Shown here: in pieces, positions 1 through 12,004 of the stretch
Position numbering within the stretch: position 1 is the stretch's first letter
Layout: every line of letters begins with the position of its first letter
Assembly: GCA_020881915.1 (NCBI GenBank)
Contig: JAJFPB010000011.1
Span: forward strand, 806,001-870,000
Reading direction: 5' to 3'
Length of the DNA: 64,000 nucleotides
DNA from: Paramyrothecium sp. XJ0827
Taxonomy: Eukaryota; Ascomycota; Sordariomycetes; Hypocreales; Stachybotryaceae
Translations under genes and position numbers: made by a program
The notes under the pieces: generated by a model
Databases searched by the model: none
What the model was told of the DNA's origin: nothing
Seen by the model: only the letters and a program-made list of their open reading frames with translations

Positions 1-102
1 TCGAGTAACGTCAACCAACCAAGCAAAGCAAGCCACTTTTACCGAGTAAACCAAGTCAAGCAAGAGGGTCCCGTCAACCAAGTCAAGTAGAGAGTCCAAA
101 TT

Positions 103-1230
103 TTGCTTTACTTGGTTGATGGACACACTGTCAACCTCTGGCAGATCGGTCTTACCTTCAACGGCATCCTCGTCGGCATGCTGTGCGCCGCCGCCAGCGA
201 CCCCCTCTGGCACGCCGTCCGCGAGCGCCTCATCCGCAAACTGGAGCGCGATACGGGCGAGCCCAGCGGCAGCGAACCCGAATTCCGCTTGCCCCCCGCC
301 ATCCTCGGTGGCTTCCTCGTCACTATCGGCCTGTTCGTCTTCGGCTGGACCACTAATGCCGACGTCCACTGGATCGCCCCTATCATTGGCTCCGGTATCT
401 TCGGTGCTGGGTATGTTCCGTTCCCCTGTATGCCCATGCTGGCCTTGTCAGCCGGCCTGCGTCCCGCGCACAGTAGTTGGCGGCCGTATCCGGTGGCAGA
501 AGCTTGTTCCTAAACATCGAACTATGATGACGAATCGTCCCGCTATGATACCACCGCCTTCAACAATAAGGATGGAGCGGTATACGCTAGCTTACGCCTC
601 GGTTCATTCATTTAGTAGATGCTCTCTTAGGGCGCGTAAGAGTCGTCTGGGATGATCTTATTGGATGACCCTGGTGCAAGAGAACTACGGCTGACCGAAT
701 GGCTGACAGGACCGTTCTCGTTTTCACGGGCATCTTTACCTTTCTCGTACGTTATTACCCTCTCCCTCACCTTTTCGACCCCAAAAGCCCGGCCCGGTAT
801 CCTGCGTGGCAAGATGTGCATTTTTGGGGGCGTACAGTGGATGGCTGCATCTAACGACGAGAACCCAGGTCGACGCATATCCGCTCTACGCGGCAAGCGC
901 TCTGGCGGCCAACGCCTTTGTGCGGTGTATGTTCGCTGGTAAGTGCATCTGTTGGCACGAACGCCCTCATCCGTCCAGCTGGAACCCTCCGTTGTTAGGT
1001 CGTACTTGCAGAAGAGGCTAATCTCGAGCGGTGCGGTAGCTGCGTTTCCGTTATTTGGAACACAGATGTATGAAGCTCTTGGATACCCCTGGGCGTCGTC
1101 TCTGCTTGCCTTCCTGACAGTTGCGATGCTGCCTTTCCCGTACATCTTCTTCCGCTACGGTAAGAGAATCAGGGGTCATAGCAGATTCGCCCAAGCTTCG
1201 AGCGAGAAGGCGTCGAGAGGTCTGACTTGA
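103..1230 (+). CDS. MFS drug/H+ antiporter, C-terminal half (5' end outside window)
   Basis: The translation matches the C-terminal half of fungal 12-TM major facilitator drug transporters, which export small molecules across the plasma membrane. Four exons fit without a frameshift: about 103-410, 710-746, 869-938 and 1040-1230, with GT-AG introns (the first is long, about 299 bp). Recognisable parts are NLWQIGLTFNGILVGML, the FRLPPAILGGF helix, LVFTGIFTFL, VDAYPLYAASALAANAF and the C-terminal FRYGKRIRGHSRF. No ATG opens the first exon and an in-frame TAG lies at 88-90, so either upstream exons lie beyond base 1 or the gene is 5'-truncated. Seen: clean splice sites and frame continuity. Inferred: the upstream half and the substrate, which cannot be told from this half. 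Confidence 0.7.
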
Positions 1231-1638
1231 ACCGGGGATGCCAGTAGTCTACCGTTACTATCAAGGCCCGTGAGAGATTTCGTTGACAATGGGGTGCATC
1301 CCAACAGGATGGCGGCGAGGGAAGCCGAGCGACGGGACAAATTCGGGAGAACGATAGAATAGAAAGTTGGCGATAACTGGCCAGGAATCAGGCTGACCCA
1401 TCCATCCAATTGAATACTCGTCATGTGGTGCGCCCGACAGTCTGGCTCCGTAGACGGATGGACCAGACTGCCCTTGGCAAATCCTCTCGTTTGAATCCTA
1501 GCCGATAACCGCCCAGGTTCTCGTCCTGGTGAACCAGCGAATCTAAATGTGCGTTTCAAGGCCGATGACGACGTTACAGGAGGCTTCTTGCAGTTCGGCT
1601 GTGTAATTCGGTTGCGTATGTCCTGATGAAAGACGGCT
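1231..1638. other. Intergenic, no gene recognised
   Basis: I see no coding signal, repeat or RNA gene between the transporter stop codon and the hAT relic. Confidence 0.5.
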
Positions 1639-2031
1639 GTGCAAGAGCTCTGGGAGGAGTATCGAACCCTCTCCGTCGAGCAGGATGCAATACCGGAGCA
1701 ACCTGCTGCAGGGAAAACAACGGACCTGGGCGAATTATGGCCTCAAGCAGGAAGTTCAGTACTCAACCTGCGCCTTCGCGCGTCCGCCATGCGCGAAGAG
1801 TACACTGAGTGGGTGGCCACAACCGATCCAGGCGACTGTTTGGTGGATGACCTGATTCAATATTGGCTTCCCCGAAGATGCCAGTATCCACGTCTGTCGC
1901 GGGATGGCAATTATCTCTTTTCAATTCCCCATGTCTTCCGAGCCAGAGCAAATTTTTAGCCTCACCGGACAGATGGTGATGGCACAGAGAGGCCGCTCAA
2001 ATGTATATCTGTCGGTTCGTTCAGGTATATC
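1639..2031 (+). pseudogene. hAT transposase C-terminal relic
   Basis: The end of this ORF carries the hAT dimerisation signature: YW then QYPRLSR, followed by a SIP...MSSEPEQIFSLTGQ block. A one-base frameshift near 1930 separates the two halves: frame 1 reads FSIPHVF while the next frame reads PMSSEPEQIFSLTGQMVMAQRG up to about 2031. Nothing of the N-terminal BED finger or the catalytic RNase H-like core is left. This is an old fragment of a cut-and-paste element, not a host gene. Confidence 0.7.
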
Positions 2032-2966
2032 GAAAATGAAGGAACCGAGGCGGCGGGCCCGAGGGCCTGCGGCGTAGGCCTAGTAGCCACTTCGCGGATA
2101 TCCGTGGTTCGGCTCGTGCGAATAACTGGTGATGTCTTGGGTTAGGTGTTTTGGGTAGCTGCCGCGGAGCCCGCAGATCTCGCCCTCGACCGCGGGAGTG
2201 GCGGGGAGGCGCACAGGCCACCTGCCTCCCGCGGTGCGCAGTCCCGGTGATATATATAATTACCAACAATATCCTCTTGGGAGAAAACTGGGGTTATCCA
2301 AATAAGATCCAAATCGACCAAATCAAATGGAGAATTTTAGTATACAAATCAAATCAAATTGGGCCCTCGATTTGATTTTATCTATTTGTTTGCAAGCCTG
2401 TCTGCGATTGACTCTGGCACTCACCTCGGAGAGAAAATTGCCGCTGGCGAGCGAAAGTCGACAACAAGCCAAGCGTTGACGAGAGAGTATGCCACAGAAT
2501 TCGAGAAAAGGCCTCGTAAGGGTCCTGCCCGTCGGTACATCACCAACTCTAACAAGGTGCGGGCCCTTTAATGCGTTGCGATCCCAGGGTTACATCGAGT
2601 CTGAGCGAAGCACAGAGCATACTCACTCAACACTCCCATTTCTACGACATGGAACAACCCGAGCGAAATTTTACCACTAGCGCCCCGGAAGACAGCGTAT
2701 AAGTGGGCTACAATGCGCATCTAGCCGAAACGAGCCGCATGTTTCCGCCCTATCTCTCTGACACGACCACGAGAAAGTCCGGTGCAAGACATCCTTTGAT
2801 TTGATTATACTGTATGCTAAGAAAGCATTGGCGCTAACAAAACATCAGCTCCGCTAGAGGAGAGTTTGACAAGCAGCCGCAAATAGCCTACCTTGCGTCC
2901 ACCTGAATTGTGGACACCTCCCTGAGCTTCGAAGCGAATCCGATGGCCCATGATCCTAGGAACTGA
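2032..2966. other. Non-coding stretch with possible hAT end sequence
   Basis: No gene recognised. A GC-rich block at about 2040-2250 is followed by AT-rich sequence with repeated CAAATCAAAT words and the inverse ATTTGATTTTA (about 2300-2385). These may be decayed subterminal repeats of the hAT relic to the left, but no matched pair of ends was found. Confidence 0.35.
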
Positions 2967-4199
2967 TCATGCAGCCCATTGCCGAGCATGGTCTCTCTTC
3001 TGAGATGAACTAGGGCAGCCGGAAAGCCCCAAGGCCTCCTCAAAGTCCGTCACAAATTGCCACCTGCCATCTTCTTTCCATCCCTTAGAATGCCAGCCAT
3101 TCGCTTTCTTGGGAAAGAAATCGAGCACGCCCGACAGCGAAGCGTCGTGTGCAGTCACAATGAGTACTCTATCGTCAGCGTCGAATGCCTGAAGCTTAGA
3201 AACAACGTCGCGAGCTATTTCGGGATACCGTTGGAAGGGAGCGCCGTTCGACACAATCTGATAAGGCGTGGTAATCGGCGAAGTTAGGTTTGAAGCCCAG
3301 TCGGGCAGAGAGTCTGGATCGGCAGAAGACGGGTGGATTGGATGAAGAAGTTCAGAAGGGAATGGATTGGGAAACGACTTCGGAGCCTCATGGAGGTGGA
3401 TTAAGTCTGGGAGTGGCACATTCTCACTTGGCCGCAACTGGGAGCAGTGGTGATACTGCGATTTATGTTAGTGGACATGTTCGCAGGCAAAACATCATAT
3501 GCTTGATCTCACCGAGTCGGCGCCCATTAGGATGAAAGTATCTGGGTTCGTAGTGACGCGGGCGAGAGCATTGATGTGGCTAATCTCATGTCCAGGGGCG
3601 TCTAGGAGATAGAACGAGCCGTCGCCAAAGTAATCATACGACTGGAGACCACCAATCCGAGGTGAATCGTCTTTGAACTCGATCTCCGACGCAGTGCGGC
3701 CCTCGAGTTCGCGAGCAAGGAAGGGCGAGGACTCGTTGAGTGGATATCCACGGCCGAATGCGTCTTGCGTCCCGGGTCCCAGAATTAGATCGGTCGAAGG
3801 CGGGAAAAGAGAAGGCCGCCCAATGTGATCCCAGTGGATGTGAGACCAGATGATTGCATCAATCGAGTCGAGGGGAACAGACTCCTCAATGAGTATGTCG
3901 CTGACATAGGAATCGATGTTGATCTCGATTCCAGCCTCCTGCCACTCTCTGTTTTGATCTGCGACTTGAGGAGGAACATCTGTCTCCCAGTTTTTCGGAG
4001 CCCCAAGGTCAAATAAAAGACTTACGTCCCCATGGGTGACGAGAAAAGCGTATGATACCACATTCAGCGCTTCAAAACCCTGGATCGGCGGGCCCATGAA
4101 TCCCGATGATGGCAGCCCGTTGATAGCTAAGGTAGAGTCGATAATAGATACCGACACAGTCGAGTTGGACCAAGGAAGGTGAAGCGGAGAGGCAGCCAT
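2967..4199 (-). CDS. Metallo-beta-lactamase-fold hydrolase (lactonase-like)
   Basis: Two exons (4199-3513 and 3455-2967) joined by a 57-bp GT-AG intron give 391 residues. The zinc-site motif is SHIHWDHIG (H120, H122, D124, H125), followed by H204 in APGHEISHIN, an Asp in MGADS, and after the intron YHHCSQLRPSE. A late TAHDASLSG block supplies the last conserved His. This arrangement belongs to the fungal branch of the MBL superfamily that resembles N-acyl homoserine lactonases. Such enzymes hydrolyse lactones or esters in a two-metal site; the substrate here is unknown. No signal peptide is obvious. The gene is divergent from the oxidoreductase at 4989, with 789 bp between starts. The frame is intact, so the gene is probably functional. 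Confidence 0.85.
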
Positions 4200-4988
4200 G
4201 GCGTTGGCGATGTGTTTGATATTGCCCTTAGAGTTCAGAACGGACTATAGACAAGTTTTGTTTTAAGATTATCTTTCTCCGCGACCTCCACACAATACAG
4301 GCCTCACTTTATACACAGACGAGCCAGTACAGTGGATACTACAAGCGGTTTGCTTTGAAATCCGACATCATCATATGCTCGCATGCATCGGACCTTCGAT
4401 CATAGTTCGCAGCAAGACTCACGGCGGTATTGCTAATCAGTACACCCGAGGCAGATATTCCTTGTTCCCTGCTTATTACCAATCAGCCATTTCTTGCCTT
4501 CGCAACGTAACGTTATTAATTTGCCAGTGCCGACGTGTATTCCATGATCACTACTTATCATTAGGTGCGCCTTGGTTGGTCAGCCCGGACGATGAAGATC
4601 CATCAAGGTGGAAGATGTGTGTATTTGTCAGCTCCTTCTAGGCGTTAATCGAACCCGCTAAGGGGGGCAACAGCGCCATGCTGGAGTCCTGGATTACCAA
4701 GGCCATGCGAGTTTCTCCGTGACAAGGTGTCGGCTTGATTGTCTAGTCAAGATGTAAGTTTCCTGGTGGAGCTTCGGGGGTGAATTTGTCAGGGTGGTGG
4801 TAGACCATTCAGGATGTCTCTTCCCCGATCCTGTTGCAAGGTATTTGTTTTCTATAGCATTTAAGGGATCGTTTGTGCTTGCATACTCGATCACAGTACC
4901 TGAACGACGCAACGCATCAGACCCAACACATCAGACCCAACAAACCACCATCTCACTACAAGCTATCCCAGCAAGCCCAGTCGCCAAT
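4200..4988. promoter_or_regulatory. Divergent intergenic region between hydrolase and oxidoreductase
   Basis: This 789-bp stretch separates two divergently transcribed genes and must hold both promoters. No convincing TATA box or operator was identified, and the short ORFs inside it look random. Shared regulation of the two genes is only an inference from their arrangement. Confidence 0.4.
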
Positions 4989-6135
4989 ATGAAGGAAGCC
5001 TTCGTCAACAAGCAGGTCGAGGTCGAGGTCAAGGACGTCGCTGTCCCAAAACCCGGGCCCGGTGAGATCTTGATCAAGGTCGTCGTTGCAGGTTCGTTGT
5101 CTCCCCTTCCTCTTCTTGGGTAACCTCGATGACTTCACGTCATTCAAATTAACGCTGACATGACCGCCAGGCACCAACCCCAAGGATTGGAAAATGCTCA
5201 GCTGGTCGACGAGCAACAGCAACAACACGGGCGATGATATCGCCGGCACAGTCGAGGCCGTTGGCGACAATGTCTTCGGCTTCGCCAAGGGCGAGCGTGT
5301 CGCTGCACTTCACGTCTTAATGACCCCGCACGGCGCCTTTGCCGAGTATGCCATTGCGCCCGCGAGCACCGTCTTCGCCCTGCCGTCGACCATCTCCTAC
5401 GAGGAGGCCGCCACCATCCCGCTGGCAGCGTACACCTCCGCCGTCGCCCTGTTTGATCGGCTCGAGTTACCCTCGCCGTGGGACGCCAAGTCCAAGAGGG
5501 GCAACAACGAGAAGCGGCCTCTTATTATTTACGGCGCGTCGACGGCGATTGGCGCGTTCGCCATCAAGCTCGCGCAGGCGGCGAACATTCACCCTATCAT
5601 CGCCGTGGGGAGTAAGAACAGCGATTTTGTCGCGCCATTTTTGAACTCTAGTAAGGGTGACCGCATCGTGGACTACACGGCGTACGAGACATCCGATGAG
5701 CTGGTTGCCGCGGTCAAGGATGCCATCAAGAGAGCTGGTGTCGAGGATGGACGAGTGTACAATGCGTACGACTGCGTCTCCGAGAAAGAGACGTATGCCA
5801 TCCTGAGCAAGGTCCTTGCTGGGTCGCCAGACGCCAGCGGTCGGAAGCCGAGGATCACGCACGTGTTGGGTGTGGATGAGAGCACGGTGGATCCGAGCCT
5901 GGACTTTGTGAGGACGACGGTGATTCATGTGCACAAGGAGCCGCTGTTTGGCGCTGTCTGGTCGGCTGCCTTTGCGAGGGGGCTGAGTGAGGGGTGGCTC
6001 ACGGCGCACCCGTATGAGGCTGTGAAGGGAGGCCTTGGAGGCTTGGAAGGGGCTTTGAACGGCCTCAAGGACGGGACGGTCAGGGCCAAGAAGATGGTGA
6101 TTCGGGTTGGTGAGACAGAGGGTGTTGCGCAGTAG
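4989..6135 (+). CDS. Zinc-type (MDR) oxidoreductase, quinone/enoyl reductase-like
   Basis: Exon 1 (4989-5091) and exon 2 (5171-6135) flank a 79-bp GT-AG intron that splits a Gly codon; the protein has 355 residues. The N-terminal GroES-like domain shows VPKPGPGEILIKV, GTNPKDWK, GDDIAGTVEAVG and GDNVFGFAKGERV. The Rossmann NAD(P) site is IYGASTAIGAFAIKLAQ at about residues 154-170. No structural-zinc Cys cluster is visible, as in quinone oxidoreductases and the trans-acting enoyl reductases of fungal polyketide clusters. It should be a cytosolic NADPH-dependent reductase; the substrate is unknown. No polyketide synthase lies in this window, so a biosynthetic-cluster role is not supported here. 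ATG 4989 is the first in-frame start and keeps the complete N-terminal beta strand. Confidence 0.88.
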
Positions 6136-8175
6136 GCAGTGAGACCTTGATATGGAGATTTCTAACACCTAAATAACTAGATTGTTTATTGTTACCCTTA
6201 AAGAGAAGAGAGGGCGTCGTCCACTATGACATGGAAATGGTGACGGACCTTCCGGTGCCAAACACGTACATTTGAGACGGAACAGTATAGTACCACCCGA
6301 CTCCTGGAGAGCTGACGCGCGCCCGCCGCATGCCTACTCACGCCACCGTGGCCTCGGCCTTCTTCCCCAGGATAAGGAGGAAGAGGTGATGAGTAAAAAA
6401 ACTTGTTGGCGTGACTTTGCCGTAGAATATACTTAACCGCCCCGCGCCCCCGCTTTCGCCTTTACCCCTCTACCTTACGCAAGGTTGGTGTTTTCTATGC
6501 CTTTTTGAGAAGATGCTAGTAGCCAGGACATTTGAGACAGGCTCCTAGGAGATTCATGTGACTTAGCCCGTGCTTAGTTCTTGCCAGCCATGGTGTCCGA
6601 TTTCGTAAACCGACCTATAGGAGTTATTGGAGTTTAAGTCGATTTAACCTTTCTGAATCTCCTCCGATTGGATGGTTTCGTTACTGGCTGTGGACCCTCA
6701 ATTTGTGTGTTGATTTCGGCAAAAAAAGTTTGGACGAGGCAGGCGCAGGGAGGGAGGGATCGTGCTCGAATGAAATCACCCTGCTCTAGCGTCTCCTTAT
6801 GGCAGGCACATGGACAGTGATACTCGGCCCGACTGGTCAGGGCTTGGATGTCTTTGATTCATCACTACCCCGTTGGTCAATTCTCCAGTAACTCCAATAG
6901 GCCAGTTTACGACCGAATTGAACTAGCCCAGCCACGATCATGTACAATACACCGCGTGCGGAATCAAAGTTGCTTTTGTGTTCCTTCTCACCCCTTTTTG
7001 GACAGTGTACCACGAATGTGGTCTGTGCCCCAGACGGCACTTCAGTCGTGAGAATTGCTGATGACGTATGGTGTGAAGCTCAACTGGCAAGACTTGTAGT
7101 CGGTGCAGCCGAGGTTGTGATTATTGAATTAAGGCTATTTTTCTCCCTATTTCTACTCATGGCAGGTATTCGTTGGTTTCGTCTGTTTATCCTGGAGTGG
7201 GCACAGCACTCTCGGCGCCGTAGAAGTCCTTCATCAAGATTGGTCATGACTTGCCTGTTTTGGATGCGGCTGTGCATTCACTCGATTATTGGCTCGCCCT
7301 TTCTCACCTACATGGGTGGCACAAGTCCGGCTGTTGGGCCATTAATTCATCTCTACGGAGCACGATGACCGGACTTGCCAGAACGGCGACATCGTTGATC
7401 CTTAATTAGTCCATCTCGACGTCTAATCAGCCCACTTCGGCTTCGGTTGGATGCGCGTCACGAATTTTATTAGTACTTGACGTATGCAACGAGGCTGGTT
7501 TATGAGATTGTTCTCCTCTTCCCATTCTGGGTCTAGCTTTCCCAGCGCAACGACCACCCCTCCCCCGCGACTAAAGGCATGGAGAAAGAATAGCGCTGCG
7601 CCTTTAATAGAATCAGAGAGACAAAGAACCATACTCCTCCAGTCTCTATCGTCTCCAGTACGGTACGTCTCAGCATGGTACGTGTATCCTTAATTATCAA
7701 TCGCAATAACCAACATATACCTCGGCACGGACTGATCAGTAATATTGGTTCGCCTTCCGGGACGACGGCTTTGCTTGCGTGGGTTGGAAGATGCGGGGTA
7801 CGACACATTCCTCGCCTCGGATGCTGTACGGCGTTTCCAGGCTAACCATAATATTTAGAGTCCCCGTCCGTATGACCGTGTAGCTGGTCTGCCCATGGGT
7901 TCATGATTGTTTCCCGTCAAGACCACGGACGAGAGTGATTCAGATCTCATGCGGACAGTTAAGTGGTTTGTTGTTGACTGACTTGAATCCGTTGCCGTAG
8001 CAGGAGGCGGCATCGAGATTGTCCAGTAACCTGGACTACCTGGTCTTGACCGTCTACACGCTGAAAGTGGTGCTGGAATGCATCTAATCTCATCCAATCA
8101 TCTGATAAATTAAGCGCAGTGAATTTTTGGATGGGGTCTACACTCGTTCCCGACACCGGGAAGTTACCAGGCTGG
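6136..8175. other. Two-kilobase stretch without a supported gene
   Basis: Several short ORFs occur on both strands, but none shows family motifs, a start context with introns, or continuity between frames. Composition is mixed, with a C-rich segment near 6300-6470. I see no RNA gene and no clear terminal repeats. Confidence 0.4.
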
Positions 8176-8292
8176 CGAATCTATCTATATCTATCTACCA
8201 AGGCCCCAGGTAGATAGATGTAGACGCTTAGTAATCTGGGCCAAGATAGATAGATAGATGTAGCCTACACGTAGATATAGATAGATTTCAGT
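8176..8292. repeat. GATA/TATC microsatellite forming an inverted repeat
   Basis: ATCTATCTATATCTATCTAC at the left and GTAGATATAGATAGATTTC at the right can pair, with further TAGATAGATG runs between. It lies immediately beyond the 3' end of the hAT-A transposase remnant, so it may be part of that element's terminal region. The low complexity makes this assignment weak. Confidence 0.5.
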
Positions 8293-8315
8293 AGATAGAT
8301 AGTGCACGGACAATG

Positions 8316-9795
8316 CTACCCCCGGTCCACGGTCAGGACCATATCATTACCCACCTCCTTTAGCAACCCATCGTATCCCTCCAACAACCCTGCTCTGAGC
8401 CATGATCTCACGGTCTGGGTAATAGCAATAGTACTCGCATCCAACCGGTGTCGTTTATGTGAGACCATGCTACCGGCGGAGGAGAACGTCCTCTCACACT
8501 CGGCAGCCATGGCGGGAATTGACAAGACGTCAATTGCCATTCTGGCTACACGAGGATACTCAAACCGCTTCACCGACCAGTACTCAAGCGGATTATCATG
8601 TTTTGAGTATACGTCGTTCTTTGTAGATAGCCACCTCTCAAATTCGTCTTCAACCATCCCGTTTTCATAATTCGTACTAGCCATAAGCTCATCTGGAACG
8701 AGTCAAATGGATTATGCTCTCGTGCCCTTACAGCTTCAGGAAGATTACTGTTTGTGATCTCCCATTGTGCAGGAGGCCGCGATACTCCTCATCCCACAGC
8801 CTTTGGACAATCCGGCGAGCGGTATGCAGCCAGTCTTCCTTATCACCATACGCCCTTGTCAAGAAGGCCCATTGAATCCCGGGATGAAGAACCGTGGCCG
8901 CATAATAGATCGGCGTCTCGTCAAGTTTCGAATAGTACTTGTTCAGCTTGACCCAGGCAGAATTGACGCAGGAAGCATAGTAATTGGGTTCTGGCCGATT
9001 TACTGCCTCAATCTTGGCTTTCTCAAGCGTTGTGAGAAGAAATTCGTAGGCCACGGCTACTTGCCAGATGCTCCCGTACTGCGCCTCAATTCCTCCCTTG
9101 CGGAGCCGGGTTTGGCCGTCGCCTTCAAGCCGCAACAGGCAGGATTCGAACTTACTGAGTATGTCCTTGAACCAACCAAGCGCATCCCAATCCGCATCGG
9201 AAAGAAGATTGGCTTCCTTGAGACACGGGGAAGCGAGCTGGGCGGCTCCGCCGAATTCGGCCGAGATCGTGGAAACCTTTTGCCAGATTGTATGGTGATG
9301 TCAATGAGCTCTTCAAGGTAACGCCGGAGCTTGATGGCCCGCTCAATCATGTAGTATTGCGAGAGCCAACGCGTGCTGTTGTCCACAATCACATCAAGTG
9401 TGCCGGGGTAGCTCTTGTCGGCATCTTCTTCTTCCTGCAGCTTGCGCAGAGCAGAAATGGCCTTGTTGGATCGATGGGCCCAAACTACAAGGTTGTGCAG
9501 TTTCCCAACCGGACCTCTCTTCATCCACTCGTCGAAGTCATCTGGATCAAGGTTCTCGAGGCTACCCTCGTCTTTGACGAAAAGCATGGCCTTCGCAACA
9601 AGATGGAGAATGTGTCCAAAGCACCGGATCCTTCGGCGGCTTGGGTCCTCCCACTGAAGCGTGGGACCTATCTCTTCAACCGCGCAATCATTGCTAGGGG
9701 CATTGTCAAGAATAAAGTATCCAATCTTGTTGTTCGCTACTAGCTCAAACTCGTTCAGCACCTCCATGATAGCCGCGGAGACGTTTTCTCCTGTA
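8316..9795 (-). pseudogene. hAT-A transposase pseudogene, N-terminus missing
   Basis: Reading the minus strand from 9795, fragments in shifting frames spell the hAT RNase H-like core (TGENVSAAIMEVL, FILDNAPSNDCAVEEI, RIRCFGHILHLVAKAMLF, MKRGPVGKLHNLVVWAHRS, DNSTRWLSQYYMI), the long helical insertion, and the dimerisation domain (YWSVKRFEYPRVARMAIDVL, ECERTFSSAGSMVSHKRHRL). At least two frameshifts separate the blocks (about 9140 and about 8700). The coding sequence stops abruptly at 9795, exactly where the piggyBac-type terminal repeat begins. The missing N-terminal third is not found on the far side of that element. Close relative of hAT-B and hAT-C in this window. Confidence 0.85.
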
Positions 9796-9883
9796 TCCCC
9801 TTGAGCGTCATAAGGTGCAGGGGATGTATCGTACAGGCATCTGTACCAATTAAAATGCTCTAAAATATAGGTACATAATCTAC

Positions 9884-11935
9884 CTAATAATTTTGCCTAT
9901 GATAGAAGTCCCAGCATTTATCCTTGTTACAAATGGCTACATTACATACGTCACAGCCGTTGCGGGTCCATGTTCCTTGTTTCCTTTTCTTCGTAGGGCG
10001 CTCAGCTCGGCTATTGATGCTATTTGCATCTAATGTGGCCAAAGGGGCGTCATTTTGACGGCGTTTTTGAGCCTGCTGTGAGGTCTTTGTCCTTGGACCA
10101 ATTTGAATGCCCTGACAAGCTAGACAGCAGGCTCTTTTCTTCCTATTAATCCAAGTATGTTCGTCTGTTGAGATCGAGCTATTGCCGGCTTGATATCGTT
10201 GTCTAGATGTCCCGTCTTTTCCGTATGTACGGAAGATATCGTCAACTAAGGCCTGTTGGAACCGACTTTGAGCCTTGTGGCGTTTCCACCTTGGTTGACC
10301 GTCTCGTTGCAAAAGGAAGCTATTAGACAGAGCTATAGCAAGGAGGAAAGACCAGGTAATAGCTCGAGCCGGACCCCGTCACTGACGACGGTTAAAATGC
10401 TTATTGGACCGAAGATGATCACTACGATCCACAGCATTCATCAAGTTATTATAATCGGCTGCGACAGACGGGATATCTAGCTTCAAGATGGCCTCGTTGC
10501 CAAAGAGCCGCTTGATTGAGCGGGCTCGAGCCCTTGTTGTTGTTGGCCGCCGGCGGATGCAATTGATGGTCTCTTGGCCGGTGTAAACTGTAGTAAAAAA
10601 CAACACTAAGGCATTGTCCTTCCAGCCGATTTGGTTGACCTAGATATCTAGTAATTAGTAGGGAAATTCAGTAGGATCTTCTAGATATCCGGACCTTATT
10701 ATCAGATGTAGGTTTGGCATAAGATGCCCCCATGACCATAGGTTCCGGCCCTTAGTATCGTCTTTTTTGGCGTTGACAAGGTCCCTATGTATGCCACTAT
10801 TCGTACGGGCTGTGCCTGTGGCTCCAATGCCTAGCTCTCGTAGCTGCCGGAAGAGCTGCGGCGATGAAAAGAGGTTATCAACAAAGACATGATATATATT
10901 GGCGGGCAGCTTGTTTACTAGGAAAACAACGACAGCTTGGGTCGGGTTCAGAGCCTTATCGTCATCTAGGACCTCGTCAATGCCGTCCAAGGCATCGTCT
11001 GCCGGGCCCTCTGAGATATCAGATGCATCGTCAGACATATCGTCAGACATATCGTCAGACATATCGTCAGAGCCCTCATCCAACGGCTCATCTGACGGCT
11101 TGTTTGAGGGCTGTTTTTTAGGGGGCTTTTTCTGTGGCTGTTCAATTCCGACAGGACCAAATTTGGACCCAGGCGTATGCCAAATCCAGTGTAAGATATA
11201 GCCTTGGGCAGCTAGTATCCAGACCTTGATCCCTGTGGGCGTTGGTTTATTAGGGATCGTTACCTTCTGCCGGGACCGTCCGTCGAAGCCGATGATGCCC
11301 TCATCCACATCAATATTGCTGCCAACTTCAACAGCAGCTATAGCAGCTTTCATGATATAGTTGGCCCATTCATTGACCTTGTTGTACGGACGAGGGATTC
11401 CATGGTGGACCGTATCTAGATCGTCAATTCGAAGCCGGCTTTTTAGTAGCGTAAATCTATTATATGTCATAAACCGTATCCATGGAAAGGTAGGGACAAA
11501 ATGCCCTTCGTCTGAGACCTTCCAATAGTCTTGAATTCGAGGAGCCTTATATAGAGTCATTGATATCACAATGCCTATCCATATATAGAGCTCAGCAACG
11601 GATGTTGATATCCACTGATTTTGACGGCTCCCATCGGACGGCTCGGTCGGTGGGTGGTTGGCAGGGCTATTTGTATAGCTGACCCATTGTTCAACTAGGG
11701 ATTCGGGTAGAAAAAGCTGGAAAAGCTTCAAAGGCGTCTCTGGAAGGTCCCGGACCTTAAAGGGTTGATATGGAACGTCGAGGGGTTTAAAATGTGACCC
11801 TGTACGGCTTGCTGGCTTGTGGTCCGGCCGGCATGTGTTATCAATAGGTTGCTCGCGCCGGCTATGGTCCGTTGTAACAGGAATCCGTTCCTCAGGGGCC
11901 ACTGTGGCCGCGGCGGCATCGTTGTCTGCTTCCAT
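9884..11935 (-). pseudogene. piggyBac-type (DDE_Tnp_1_7) transposase, copy 1
   Basis: The minus-strand ORF from ATG 11935 encodes about 410 residues with the piggyBac core: LPESLVEQWVSYTN, SVAELYIWIGIVISMTLY, MTYNRFTLLKSRLRIDD, then catalytic Asp blocks in NIDVDEGIIGF and HVFVDNLFSSPQLF. A 56-bp intron (10639-10694) precedes VNQIGWKDNALV. The third Asp block is NAVDRSDHLRSN, and the Cys-rich tail includes CDVCNVAICNKDKCWDFYHR. Two lesions break it: a one-base frameshift in a G run near 10722 and an in-frame TGA at 10379-10381. An acidic DDMS repeat sits in the linker. Closely related to copies 2 and 3. Confidence 0.88.
11028..11078. repeat. 12-bp coding minisatellite (DDMS repeat)
   Basis: On the + strand ATATCGTCAGAC recurs about three to four times; on the coding strand it encodes repeated Asp-Asp-Met-Ser within an acidic linker of the copy 1 transposase. 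The same repeat ends copy 2 at about 32635-32678. Confidence 0.8.
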
Positions 11936-12004
11936 CGTCAGATAGCTAGTAGCGGCAGCGTTGTCCGTTGCGGAAGCATCGTCAAAATCCGTTACATAGC
12001 TATT

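Noticed and set aside
1215..1260. GACTTGAACCGGGGATGCC resembling an antisense tRNA T-loop
   Set aside because: The flanking stem does not pair and no cloverleaf can be completed.
2679..2700. Possible element or gene around 2359-2680
   Set aside because: Only short overlapping ORFs without motifs; no terminal repeats could be paired.
4989..6135. Secondary-metabolite cluster formed by the oxidoreductase, lactonase-like hydrolase and MFS transporter
   Set aside because: No core synthase or cluster regulator is present in the window, so the grouping is unsupported.
6848..7368. Hydrophobic + strand ORFs near 6940-7368 as a small membrane protein
   Set aside because: No family similarity, no plausible start context, and opposing ORFs of similar quality cover the same bases.
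8176..8292. CRISPR-like array of TAGATAGA units
   Set aside because: It is a GATA microsatellite with no unique spacers, in a eukaryotic genome.
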